From: Apoderus coryli
Lineage: Eukaryota > Arthropoda > Insecta > Coleoptera > Attelabidae
Direction of reading: 5' to 3'
DNA length: 64,000 bases
Assembly (NCBI GenBank): GCA_911728435.2
Contig: OU452210.1
Coordinates: forward strand, 10,974,001 to 11,038,000
Positions 56,201-64,000 of the stretch are shown one piece after another. The position numbers and the translations under genes are program-made. A model generated the notes under the pieces. The model saw only the letters and a list, made by a program, of their open reading frames with translations. It had not been told where the DNA came from and ran no database searches. How positions within the stretch are numbered: position 1 is the first letter of the stretch; each line of letters begins with the position of its first letter.

Positions 56201-57816
56201 TTGTTGGCTCATGTGTAAAATTTGAAGAAAAAAACATCGACTTTTAAATAAACACGATAGCGTATTAAGATAAGTTATTATAAGACTCATTGTTTTTGGA
56301 CTAACCAATTTCCTCCTATTCGAGCATAATCTGGTGGATGGGGCAAAAGACATGAAATGAATAAATTATAATGACTTTTAATAATACATCTTAACCATTC
56401 GCATACATTTTCAGCCTTCAGCTTTTCTAATGTACCATCTTGAAGTCCTAAAAAAGACTCATAACATTAACAAATTTTGGAGGCATAGTTAGCTATAATA
56501 TTTACTTACCATCCAATGAATTTGATGTGACATGAAACCAATGAAATATCATAGCCAAGAGTCGACCTAAAACTTCAGAGGGTGTTTTTCCATCGGGACT
56601 ACATCTCCCTACAAGCAACCATACCCCATATCTTCCTAAATATGTTAAAATGAAATCTATTAGTTAGGTGGGTAAACCTAGATTGTTATAAAAACCTAAA
56701 GTTTTGCATTTAGGTATTTACCTAAAAGCTGTCTTTCCTCTATTGTCATATTTTCAGTAGCCAGAGATGACGATATCTTAGCTGTTTCTTTATTATCTTT
56801 TTTCTCATATTTATCGTCAAATTCTTTTTTATCAACTTCTTTTTGATTAGTTTCAGACATTTTCGCTTCCTTTAATAAGCTAAAATGTGGGAGAATTGCG
56901 ATAAGATGCAATATTTAAATAATACAATTTAGAATTTTTAATAACAATATATTAAATTCTAACCTAACTACGGCTTCAACCATATAAGTTTGCATTTCAG
57001 GTTCCATATCCCAAGTTGGAGGCAGCGCTTTATGGATTATATGGTCTCCACCCCTTTTATTGTTATGTCTGTTTGAGTGACATAGTTCGCAATATCTTAT
57101 TGGTCTATTACCATTATAAGATGCACATTCAATTGAAAAGCATATAGATATTGCAGATTTATCAGTAGACCGACAGTTCTATAATACATTCAATAGATGT
57201 TTATATAAAAAGGCAATCAAAATTTTGAGATCCATAGTTTACTTACTTTATTTTCACAAACCATCGATACTTGTTGCATATGATGTAAAACATCAAAGAA
57301 CCTTTGGTTTGGATGTTCCCTATGAATTTCGTTAGCACATTCTATGCATAAATATAAGGGAGGAGGTATATCTGTAGAAAATGTTATAGCAATACAATGA
57401 TCGTAGCAAACTTTTGCAGCCTCAGCATTTCCTGAATTTGGACATTCGTCTCTACGGCATATAAATGGCGCTGGATCTGTTATGACAAAGTAGATTATAC
57501 ATATAGCTACTTGCCTTATTGTAAATATAAAATAATTACCTGCAAATTTACAAATTAAATATTTTCGATCAAAAAGATTTGCATTAAAAGTTGGCCAATA
57601 ATAGAACAGAAGTTTCGTTGCGGAAGCACGAGCATTTGATGTACCATATGCTATTGAACACAACATGTCTTTCAAAACATCTTGTTTCAATGCCATTAAA
57701 CACTCAAGAAGTTGGCAATGATCAGCGGGATTTGAAGAATATTGAAATACCATCATCATTACTGCTGAGACTGAATGACAAACATCTGACTGCTTTGGAT
57801 CGTGGCGAGCTTCAAG

Positions 57817-57865
<49 letters not shown>

Positions 57866-60800
57866 TGGTATTAAAAATAATAATATACATTTTACTGGTA
57901 CAACACCAATATATTGGACTAACAGAGTAGGTAGAATAACGTGATTTATTTATTTATTGTTAAGTACGGTACTGGTCTAGGTACAGTGGCGGATTTACCG
58001 TTACGCTAAGTATGCTGCAGTGTGGGGCCGCGGGCAGACTGGGGCCCCGAATTCTAATAAGAGTTGTAGGTTCCAACTACCTAACTGGTGAAATTTTAAA
58101 CGCAATTTTATCGAGAATTATGGGGGCAAATATCAAAAGTAACATATCACTGTAAAGCAGATGTATCACTCGACCCCTACTGCTAATTGAAAATTTGGCG
58201 GTTGTGTCCACCCCTATCACAGGGCTAAAGCGATTCCAACCAAAAATTAATGACTTCACCCTAGGGCTCCCCCTAACTCATACATTTAGCTCCATTGGCT
58301 AAAGCGTTTACGCGCTATCGTGGGCGAATACATACACACACACACACACAGACAGACTTTCATCTGGAAATGGTCTTAATCGTCTCAAGGAACTTCAAAA
58401 CGGTTATATCCGTCTTTTTCTCAATTTTTTTAGCGCGTTCACAATACTTTTCCTGTGCGGTAAAGTAAAAATTGGATAATTATACAGGGTGTTCGGAAGG
58501 TCGATAGAAAGTATTGAGTACGTGATAGGGCAGACCATTTAGAATCTTTTAAGCCAAACGCACCTTAGTACAAAGTCTTACGGATTTCGACTTATTGGAG
58601 ATTTTCGATTTTTAGTATGAAAATATGTTTTTTTTTTCCTGTTGTCACTAAAAGAACAACAGGCTATATGAAATAGTTTTTAAATAGGTACCTAAAAGTT
58701 TAGACGTAAAACAATGTTTGGATGTTATTTTTCCAAATAGCTGGATAGGCAGAGATGGACCAATTTGTGGCCTGCTAGATCCCGGAATTGACACCATTGG
58801 ATTTTATGTTTGGGGGTGGGCTAAAGAATTACTTTATACTGAAGAAATCGTAATAAGAAACCATTTAATAAGAAAAATTCGAGAAGCTTTTCAAGTAATG
58901 CAGCCAGACAGGTTATATGACATACAACAACTACCGAAGTAAGACGTAGAGCTCGAGCATGTGTTAGAAACAATGGTTTTCACTTTGAACACCAATAAAG
59001 AATGTTTCAATAGTTTATTTTGTTTCATTTACAAATTTATGATTTGAATTTCAAAATCCGAATATCTCAAAAGCCGTAAAACTTTGTAGTAAGGTATGTT
59101 TGGCTTAAAAGATTCTACATGATTTGCCCTATCACCTCCCCAAGACTTTCTATCGACCTTCCAAACACCCTGTATATTAAAAAATAAAAATTAGAGGGTA
59201 GGGGGTCTAAAAATTATATAGCGTAGGGTCCCATAAATCGTAAATCCGCCACTGTCTAGGTACCTACTTGTAGGTAAGACAGTAAGACATAAGAACTACT
59301 TACCTACCTATTTAGATTTCCCCTACATCATATCTATATATCTGTTTAGTTATAGGTATCATTGAGTAACAGTATATAGTTACTTAGGTACCTATATCTA
59401 CTGAATTCACAAAAAATAAAAATGTTCAATAAAATGTAAAATAAATCTGATTTAATTATACGATGGTTATTTTTACTGTAATTAAGGACGGCTACTTAAT
59501 TTGATTTTAATACTTACGAATAGTGAATGGTAAAATGTAATAGCATAAAGTGTTTATAATCTCTTGATGTAAATTGTTGGGAAAAACAGATATAGTGGAT
59601 GCCGTTATGTAAGGCAAATTATCTATTAAATCATGTTCAAGAAATGGCAAAAGGCATCCTAAACATTGCAATACTGAATGACCAAACACTAAAAACATAT
59701 ATTTTTATCTTTATGCCAACAATAAAATACAAACAATATACCTACCATTAAGTCCATTGGTTATAAGTGGTGCAACTTCGATCAGAGGAATAATGGAATT
59801 ATATAATCCTTTATAATCTAAACTGGGAAATAAAGCCATACGTGTATTATCCATATCAGGATTTTTGATTAAATCAAATGGTGAATTTGGAACATCCTTA
59901 AGTACACCTAGAATTGTATGTGAAAATATTACAGAATTATTTTTCTAATTGATTTGGGTATCTACAATGAATGAATAATACAACAACATCAAAAACTATT
60001 GATTTTAGGTAGGTAGGTACCTACTTAAAAGAGTTTGGGAGAAGTATTTTATTGTATTTGCTATGTCCACTCCCGATGGAGGTGGTAATATTCCCTGCAT
60101 AAGACGGAGTTGGTAGTCATAGAGGCTGCGAATCTTAGCTGTAACTGATAAAATTTAAATTAACATGTATCTATTTTGATTTGGATTAGCCTAAATAAGT
60201 ATTTGTAAGTATGAATGTAATTTACAGTAATTCTATAATGTGTAATAAAATATGTACATAAGGTTAAGGAGATACAGCTACGAGTATTTAACAAAACAAT
60301 GTAGGTTCGAATCATAAGTACACGCAAAGTCTATCTATATACTGGCACAGTATACAGGGTGGTCCAACGAAAAGTTTGCACCTAGCTTTTCTCTTTTTTT
60401 TGTAGTCGAATGCGAAAATGCTCGGACACGTCGATTTTGCTTTTGAGGGGGACACATTTTAAACATATTTTTCGATCTGCGCCTTTAACCCCCTAGCGGG
60501 GGTGAGTAACAACCCTAAAATTTTAAATGGAAAGAGGGGTCTAATGACATATCATTTGAAAGGACACAAAATTGTCTTTCTAATGATACCCTATTTGTCG
60601 AATTTTACTAAAACAGTTAATACGAAAACGACTTTAAAGACATTAAGCCGATAATTTTGGTATTAATGAGAAATACAAATAAGTTTTAATTATTGCGAGT
60701 GAAAACACCTGCAATCGTTAGTACATTCCAATGTTTGTTAGTTTTAACATTGCTTTGTAAAAAAAGTAAACAAGCTGTTAAATTGATTTATTAAAACGTT

Positions 60801-63357
60801 ACATTAACAAATGTTGAAAATGTGACCCATTTGATTCCATACAATAATACAGATTTTGTTCAAATCTATTTCTAACATTTTGTAGCATATCAGGTGTTAT
60901 GTTTCTGCACTCTTCTGTAATGCGTTGGCGAAGATCTTCTATGGACTCGGGCTTCGTGGCAAAACATTTATTTTTTAAGTGCCCCCAAAGAAAAAAGTCT
61001 AAAGGCGATAAATCCGGTGACCTGGCAGGCCATTCAATTGGGCCCCTCCTTCCAATCCACCGTCCAGGAAACCGGTCATCTAAGAACTGTCTTACAGGAG
61101 CCACATAGTGCGGAGGTGCTCCATCTTGCTGGAAATAAAGCCGATCAGCAGTATGATTTTGGTCATCTTCTATTATTTGTGTTATTAAAGGATCAATTGT
61201 GTCTTCAAGCATGTTTAGGTACACTTCACCAGTTAAATTTCCAGGAATAAAAAGTGGTCCTATAATATGATTTCCTAATATGCCACACCAGACGTTTATT
61301 TTTTGAGGATACTGGGTATGAACCTCACGGAATAAATGTGGGTTACTGTCATCCCAGTAACGGCAATTGTGCCTATTTACAGCTCCATTCAAATAAAATG
61401 TGCATTCGTCGGAAAAACAAATGTTAAATAATAATTGCGGATCTTCAATTAAACGCTGGCTCATTGCTTCACAAAATTGCAGCCTTCTATCAGGATCATC
61501 CTCATTTAGTTCCTGTACTAATTTGATTTTGTACGGATGAAATTTGTACGCTTTTAAAATTCGTATTATGGACGAACGGGAGACACCTGAGGCTTCAGCT
61601 AGTTGACGGGTACTTTGACTATGATCCATTTCAACATGCCCTAAAACAGCGACTTCCACAGCTTCATTTCTGATCGGTTTCTGCGGCTGGTGTTTTACAT
61701 TACAGACAGATCCGGTATCTACAAACTTTTTAACTAACTTGCCAACGTACACATCATTCACATTTTTATCGGGATGTCTCTCATTAAATAAGCGAGCCGT
61801 AAGTCTAGCACTACTATTATTTTGAAAATAAAGTTTAACAATTTCAACTCGTTCTAGAATGGAATAAATCATTTTGTACGGTAAAAGTAAAATAACTTGA
61901 GAAGCAACCAAACTGAATCAATGAAAAGACTAAAATAAACGGTGTAAATTCTTTTCCTACACGTATCTGCAGTTTTTATTTCAACAAAAAACGCAAACGA
62001 TTAGTGAGGAATTTAGTTCTGATAAATAAGATAGTGTTTTTGAAATCCCGTTTTTCTTCAAAGTAAATAATTTAGAAATGATTGTAGTTGTTTTCAGTCG
62101 TAATAATTAAAACTTATTTGTATTTCTCATTAATACCAAAATTATCGGCTTAATGTCTTTAAAGTCGTTTTCGTATTAACTGTTTTAGTAAAATTCGACA
62201 AATAGGGTATCATTAGAAAGACAATTTTGTGTCCTTTCAAATGATATGTCATTAGACCCCTCTTTCCATTTAAAATTTTAGGGTTGTTACTCACCCCCGC
62301 TAGGGGGTTAAAGGCGCAGATCGAAAAATATGTTTAAAATGTGTCCCCCTCAAAAGCAAAATCGACGTGTCCGAGCATTTTCGCATTCGACTACAAAAAA
62401 AAGAGAAAAGCTAGGTGCAAACTTTTCGTTGGACCACCCTGTATATAATATCCCTTATATATACTGTGATACTGAATACCTATTCTTTGGTATAGGTATA
62501 CATACATACTCAGACGGAACACTTTTTTTTTAAATCGTTTACAAACAAACAATAAGGTTTGAATATAAGTAGACAAAGTATGTATGTTTATACTGCTATA
62601 AACTATTTCTGGTTTATCTCTTTATATCTCAATTTTATTGAATGATATAAAGAGAAAAACAGAAATAAACTATTTGTGAATGAACAAATCTGTTACCGGT
62701 GAGACTCCAAACCGCTCTATAACTTACCGAGCGCGGCCGATGGTTCTGGCCAATTTCATAGATCATGCTGGTTCTTAGATTAGGTCGAAGTCATGGTTCT
62801 TATTTCGTGTTTATATTTTATAGATCGGCGACAGTGACAAACCTGTATTAGTATAATATGTAGGTATTCCATCTGAACATACACGGGAAAATATACATGG
62901 TATTTCAAAATTGGAACAAACTTTTTGGTTAAAATAAACCTTTTTGTACATATTTTATTGTTTTTTTTTTGCAAAAAATTACATCAAACAAATGCTAAAT
63001 AACCGATGATCTTATATTTAGTCTTAAATTTGTAACATTTACATTTAGCATGTAGATAAACACAAATTTGTACAACATTTATAAGTACATACCTAATAGA
63101 TATAAAATAAAAAAATAATATTGTCATCGCTTTTATTTTGCTAAAATAAAACGAGATGTTAAATAATTGTGTCATTTTTTAAAATTACCAATAGTTATAT
63201 GATAGGTAAAGTAATGACAATATTAGTTAAGTATAAAGAACCAACATCCAATCAGCAATAAACTGTTATACTACATAATATGAGTTGTTTATTGATAATC
63301 AGGTATGAAGTAGGAAGAATTATAAAGTTGCTTACATGCAGCAGCACGAGTACCCAT
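41646..63357 (-). CDS. unc79: UNC79, NALCN channel complex subunit (full gene)
   Basis: A complete 38-exon model on the minus strand; exon blocks are given in the next five entries and all splice phases agree, giving 2588 aa (human UNC79 is about 2600). UNC79 is a very large cytosolic, helical-repeat protein that binds UNC80 and the sodium-leak channel NALCN. It sets resting excitability and, in flies, rhythm and anaesthetic response. The start MGTRAAAFTAKIRSLYDYQ aligns with the human N-terminus M-S-T-K-A-E-Q-F-A-S-K-I-R; the end WLQRLQFKMGQIELQSS then TQFYSL aligns with the human C-terminus. Conserved blocks run the whole length (for example QYSSNPADHCQLLECLMALK and FIECVGHIRLLSWLLLGSLT). 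Intron 1 (3.2 kb), intron 4 (1.7 kb), intron 12 (1.0 kb) and intron 19 (4.5 kb) are swollen by transposons; most others are 50-200 nt. Confidence 0.96.
44281..47468 (-). CDS. unc79: UNC79 exons 20-27
   Basis: Exons: 47250-47468, 46903-47183, 46276-46819, 45937-46200, 45577-45813, 44767-45108, 44542-44673, 44281-44479. Exons 20-21 match the human GYDQQ..RLS region (LWLLLGYSPNDRGIYLPPQT). Exons 22-26 are the long, disordered Ser/Thr/Pro-rich middle, with a repeated ERLLPIGP motif (in exons 24 and 25). Exon 22 contains a 69-nt stretch, 46609-46677, with GTATGG...TACTAAA...TGTAG that could be spliced out in frame, giving 2565 aa. The exon 24 acceptor is CGCAGACAG; the earlier AG would shift the frame. 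Confidence 0.9.
47744..48090 (+). mobile_element. LINE reverse-transcriptase fragment in UNC79 intron 19
   Basis: On the plus strand, frames read DPQNIINAFVNSFESVYMGS, then VDPVRFESVTQND, then after shifts FPSQWKKSKIVPVFKS and VGNYRPI, the start of a Jockey/I-type reverse transcriptase domain. Frames are broken and both ends are missing. It is antisense to UNC79. Confidence 0.7.
48091..49502. other. UNC79 intron 19, nothing firm
   Basis: Contains a two-copy direct repeat at about 48852-48905 (AGTTG.GCG.TGAATGC.AATT) in a CpG-rich patch and a (T)n-rich stretch. Frames at 48307 and 49247 have no motif. Confidence 0.4.
49503..51593 (-). mobile_element. Intact mariner-type element (DD41D), copy 1
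   Basis: A 2091-bp element in UNC79 intron 19 with TA on both sides. Ends are TACAGGGTGGTCCAACG, and the terminal inverted repeats are unusually long (about 365 bp: 49503-49870 against 51230-51593). It carries one intact transposase gene. A second full copy of the same length lies at 60353-62443 and a third starts at 63745. Confidence 0.93.
49949..51061 (-). CDS. Tc1/mariner-superfamily transposase, copy 1
   Basis: A 370-aa open frame. Residues 15-130 form two helix-turn-helix parts (RVEIVKLYFQ; SVRSS-like ASGVSRSSIIRILKAYKFHP) that bind the element ends. The catalytic acidic residues are visible: FSDEC (Asp168), YFQQDGAPPHY (Asp263) and RSPDLSPLDFFLW (Asp305). That leaves 41 residues between the second and third, hence DD41D. 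No stop or frameshift is present, so the protein may be active. It cuts and pastes the element at TA sites in the nucleus. The frame starts with MVASQV; an in-frame Met at residue 14 is an alternative start. It is in the same orientation as UNC79. Confidence 0.93.
   Translation of the reverse strand: MVASQVILLLPYKMIYSILERVEIVKLYFQNNSSARLTARLFNERHPDKNVNDVYVGKLVKKFVDTGSVCNVKHQPQKPIRNEAVEVAVLGHVEMDHSQSTRQLAEASGVSRSSIIRILKAYKFHPYKIKLVQELNEDDPDRRLQFCEAMSQRLIEDPQLLFNICFSDECTFYLNGAVNRHNCRYWEDSNPHLFREVHTQYPQKINVWCGILGNHIIGPLFIPGNLTGEVYLNMLEDTIDPLITQIIEDDQNHTADRLYFQQDGAPPHYVAPVRQFLDDRFPGRWIGRRGPIEWPARSPDLSPLDFFLWGHLKNKCFATKPESIEDLRQRITEECRNITPDMLQNVRNRFEQNLYYCMESNGSHFQHLLM
51989..54473 (-). CDS. unc79: UNC79 exons 13-19
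   Basis: Exons: 54112-54473, 53835-54002, 53645-53762, 53252-53576, 52508-52847, 52244-52445, 51989-52186. Exon 13 has MNLSCCIIMLDILLKQMELQ and a second Cys-rich patch (ECTYCESS). Exons 14-15 are the polar, less conserved part. Exons 16-18 return to helical repeats (PDILYYMLKSLNILILNGDA; EAVPLLLHCITLPAGNDVFW; NWEFFLNRFDTLFIEAQIAL). Exon 19 is Ser/Lys-rich with KTLSASFGTKWPYKRTMSAP. Confidence 0.93.
54511..55490 (+). mobile_element. Mariner-type relic filling UNC79 intron 12
   Basis: The left end CAGGGTGTTCGTTAATTAAC and the inner inverted repeats (AAAATGGTACATTTTAA; TTTTCATTTATGTTTAGCA; TTTGTAGCCTAC) pair with the right side. Broken plus-strand frames give WFQPDGTPPHFA and SLDLNP, transposase relics. 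Intron 12 spans 54474-55508, so the element makes up nearly all of it. Confidence 0.8.
55509..57809 (-). CDS. unc79: UNC79 exons 5-12
   Basis: Exons: 57540-57809, 57247-57476, 56964-57178, 56722-56879, 56510-56635, 56306-56447, 55712-56012, 55509-55653. Exons 6-7 hold a Cys/His-rich part (PLYLCIECANEIHREHP; RPIRYCELCHSNRHNNKRGG) that the human protein also has and that looks like a metal-binding module. Exon 8 is a charged Lys/Glu run. Exons 9-11 match closely (GVWLLVGRCSPDGKTPSEVL; LKEGLDRIFCLVSYGVI). The exon 5 acceptor is AAATCTTGAAG right after a long (TA)n run; it is the only AG that keeps the frame. Confidence 0.93.
57821..57862. repeat. (TA)n microsatellite beside a splice acceptor
   Basis: About 21 AT units. 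On the UNC79 strand it sits just before AAATCTTGAAG, the acceptor of exon 5. Confidence 0.95.
57984..59254. mobile_element. hAT-like element with 8-bp target duplication
   Basis: The ends CAGTGGCGGATTTACC and (reversed) CAGTGGCGGATTTACG are terminal inverted repeats. The flanks TCTAGGTA (57976-57983 and 59255-59262) are an exact 8-bp duplication, as made by hAT transposases. It has no transposase and is interrupted by a mariner relic. Without that, the element is about 580 bp. It lies in UNC79 intron 4 and includes an (AC)n run near 58331. Confidence 0.85.
58483..59174 (+). mobile_element. Mariner-type relic nested in the hAT-like element
   Basis: The left end TACAGGGTGTTCGGAAGGTC and the right end (reversed) TACAGGGTGTTTGGAAGGTC are inverted repeats with TA outside. 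An inner plus-strand frame (58718-58942) reads IFPNSWIGRDGPI, then FYVWGWAKELLY, the C-terminal part of a transposase of the same broad type; its PDLTPLDF motif is decayed. Confidence 0.85.
59518..63357 (-). CDS. unc79: UNC79 exons 1-4 (N-terminus)
   Basis: Exon 1 63336-63357 (seven codons plus one base), exon 2 60025-60144, exon 3 59746-59907, exon 4 59518-59688. Exon 1 is supported only by its match to the family start and its phase: GCT GCT GCA T joins TT ACA GCT to give AAAFTAKIR. Exon 2 carries SGVDIANTIKYFSQTLL. Exons 3-4 carry PSLDYKGLYNSIIPLIEVAP and HSVLQCLGCLLPFLEHDLID. The donor of exon 2 lies in a GTAGGTACCTACC palindrome. Confidence 0.88.
60353..62443 (-). mobile_element. Intact mariner-type element (DD41D), copy 2
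   Basis: 2091 bp, in UNC79 intron 1, flanked by TA. It is the same length as copy 1 and differs by only a handful of bases I noticed (for example GTGACCC for GAGACCC near 60823, and one base giving WDDSN for WEDSN in the protein). Same orientation as copy 1. Confidence 0.93.
60799..61911 (-). CDS. Tc1/mariner-superfamily transposase, copy 2
   Basis: 370-aa open frame identical to copy 1 apart from Glu187 to Asp. All three catalytic Asp residues (168, 263, 305) and the helix-turn-helix parts are kept. Two undamaged copies point to recent movement. Confidence 0.93.
   Translation of the reverse strand: MVASQVILLLPYKMIYSILERVEIVKLYFQNNSSARLTARLFNERHPDKNVNDVYVGKLVKKFVDTGSVCNVKHQPQKPIRNEAVEVAVLGHVEMDHSQSTRQLAEASGVSRSSIIRILKAYKFHPYKIKLVQELNEDDPDRRLQFCEAMSQRLIEDPQLLFNICFSDECTFYLNGAVNRHNCRYWDDSNPHLFREVHTQYPQKINVWCGILGNHIIGPLFIPGNLTGEVYLNMLEDTIDPLITQIIEDDQNHTADRLYFQQDGAPPHYVAPVRQFLDDRFPGRWIGRRGPIEWPARSPDLSPLDFFLWGHLKNKCFATKPESIEDLRQRITEECRNITPDMLQNVRNRFEQNLYYCMESNGSHFQHLLM
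62444..63335. other. Rest of UNC79 intron 1
   Basis: No gene or repeat recognised apart from a short CpG-rich stretch near 62735-62745 (GAGCGCGGCCG). Confidence 0.4.
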
Positions 63358-63744
63358 GTTGACAATGCAGTCGCAATAGTCAAAGGCTAGGGAAACACTG
63401 AGGTCACATTGTCTAAAACGTGCGGGAATCTTCAACATGGGGGCAGCTTCTTTTTATCCCATTACAAATCAATAATGATGAAAAATAGAGTAGTATATTT
63501 GAAAGGTTCTACAAGAACAGACGGATACATAGTTCCGTTAGATTTGATTAAGTAGTCAAATAAAAATGGTGTCCAAAAAATGCTTGTTTCTTGTTTACTT
63601 ATATTTATTTTATTGTGTCAACGACATGAAAGAAAAATTTCATATTAATACATTTATTTCAATCCATTCATACCGCTCTAAACTAGGTAGAAGATATATC
63701 TACATGTGTGGATAGATTTATTATTTCGGACATAGGAGTACCTA
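63358..63744 (-). promoter_or_regulatory. UNC79 5' flank / 5' UTR region
   Basis: The 387 bp between the UNC79 start codon and the third mariner copy must hold the 5' UTR or a further upstream intron. I see no TATA box or initiator that I would call. The promoter may also lie outside the window. Confidence 0.3.
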
Positions 63745-64000
63745 TACAGGGTGGTCCAACGAAAAGTTTGCACCTAGCTTTTCTCTTTTTTTTGTAGTCG
63801 AATGCGAAAATGCTCGGACACGTCGATTTTGCTTTTGAGGGGGACACATTTTAAACATATTTTTCGATCTGCGCCTTTAACCCCCTAGCGGGGGTGAGTA
63901 ACAACCCTAAAATTTTAAATGGAAAGAGGGGTCTAATGACATATCATTTGAAAGGACACAAAATTGTCTTTCTAATGATACCCTATTTGTCGAATTTTAC
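63745..64000 (-). mobile_element. Mariner-type element (DD41D), copy 3, cut by window end
   Basis: The first 256 bp of the element, identical as far as I can read to the left ends of copies 1 and 2, again after TA and in the same orientation. Whether its transposase is intact cannot be seen. Confidence 0.9.

Noticed and set aside
57591..57944. 117-aa plus-strand ORF with YIYIYI repeats
   Set aside because: It is antisense to UNC79 exon 5 and then reads through the (TA)n microsatellite.
62330..62533. 67-aa ORF starting MFKMCPP (and its minus counterpart at 49410-49616)
   Set aside because: It lies within the mariner terminal inverted repeat and runs out into flanking DNA; no family features.

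Overview
This is a eukaryotic, AT-rich insect nuclear DNA window. It holds five recognisable spliced protein genes with GT-AG introns, some only 50-70 nt long, plus many transposon copies and relics. The palindromic word TAGGTACCTA is scattered throughout. Together with the transposon types, this suggests a hemipteran (aphid-like) genome; that host call is an inference, and Lepidoptera share the palindrome habit.

Layout from left to right. (1) 273-7121, + strand: a receptor tyrosine phosphatase of the Ptp99A/PTPRG type (two fibronectin III repeats, one membrane span, active D1, dead D2). A separate exon after the membrane span could end the protein early. (2) 7.1-14.7 kb: intergenic DNA with several Tc1/mariner and Tigger-like relics and a fold-back repeat. 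(3) 14740-17792, - strand: the large TFIIA subunit (alpha/beta precursor), six exons. (4) 20309-34031, + strand: an R7BP (RGS7-binding protein) homologue, five exons, with a 10 kb first intron. That intron carries a near-perfect 181-bp hairpin, a Ginger-type fragment, a LINE tail and one copy of a 1.8 kb duplicated unit that encodes a broken THAP domain. (5) 34.0-38.4 kb: the second copy of the duplicated unit, and a small GC-rich ORF of unknown function. (6) 38691-41501, + strand: COG2 of the conserved oligomeric Golgi complex. (7) 41646-63357, - strand: a full-length UNC79, the large NALCN-channel accessory protein. I resolved it into 38 coding exons whose phases all agree, giving 2588 codons plus stop.

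UNC79 and COG2 are tail to tail, only 144 bp apart, and their poly(A) signals are interleaved. The UNC79 introns are the main home of transposons. Two intact, nearly identical 2091-bp mariner-type elements (transposase 370 aa, catalytic spacing DD41D by direct count) sit in introns 19 and 1, and a third copy begins upstream of the gene and is cut by the window edge. Intron 12 is almost wholly one older mariner relic. Intron 4 holds a hAT-like element with an exact 8-bp target duplication and another mariner relic nested inside it.

The genes do not form an operon. Ptp99A, R7BP and UNC79 belong to families that act mainly in neurons (axon guidance, G-protein signal timing, resting sodium leak). 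TFIIA-L and COG2 are general housekeeping genes. I found no CRISPR array, rRNA or convincing tRNA.
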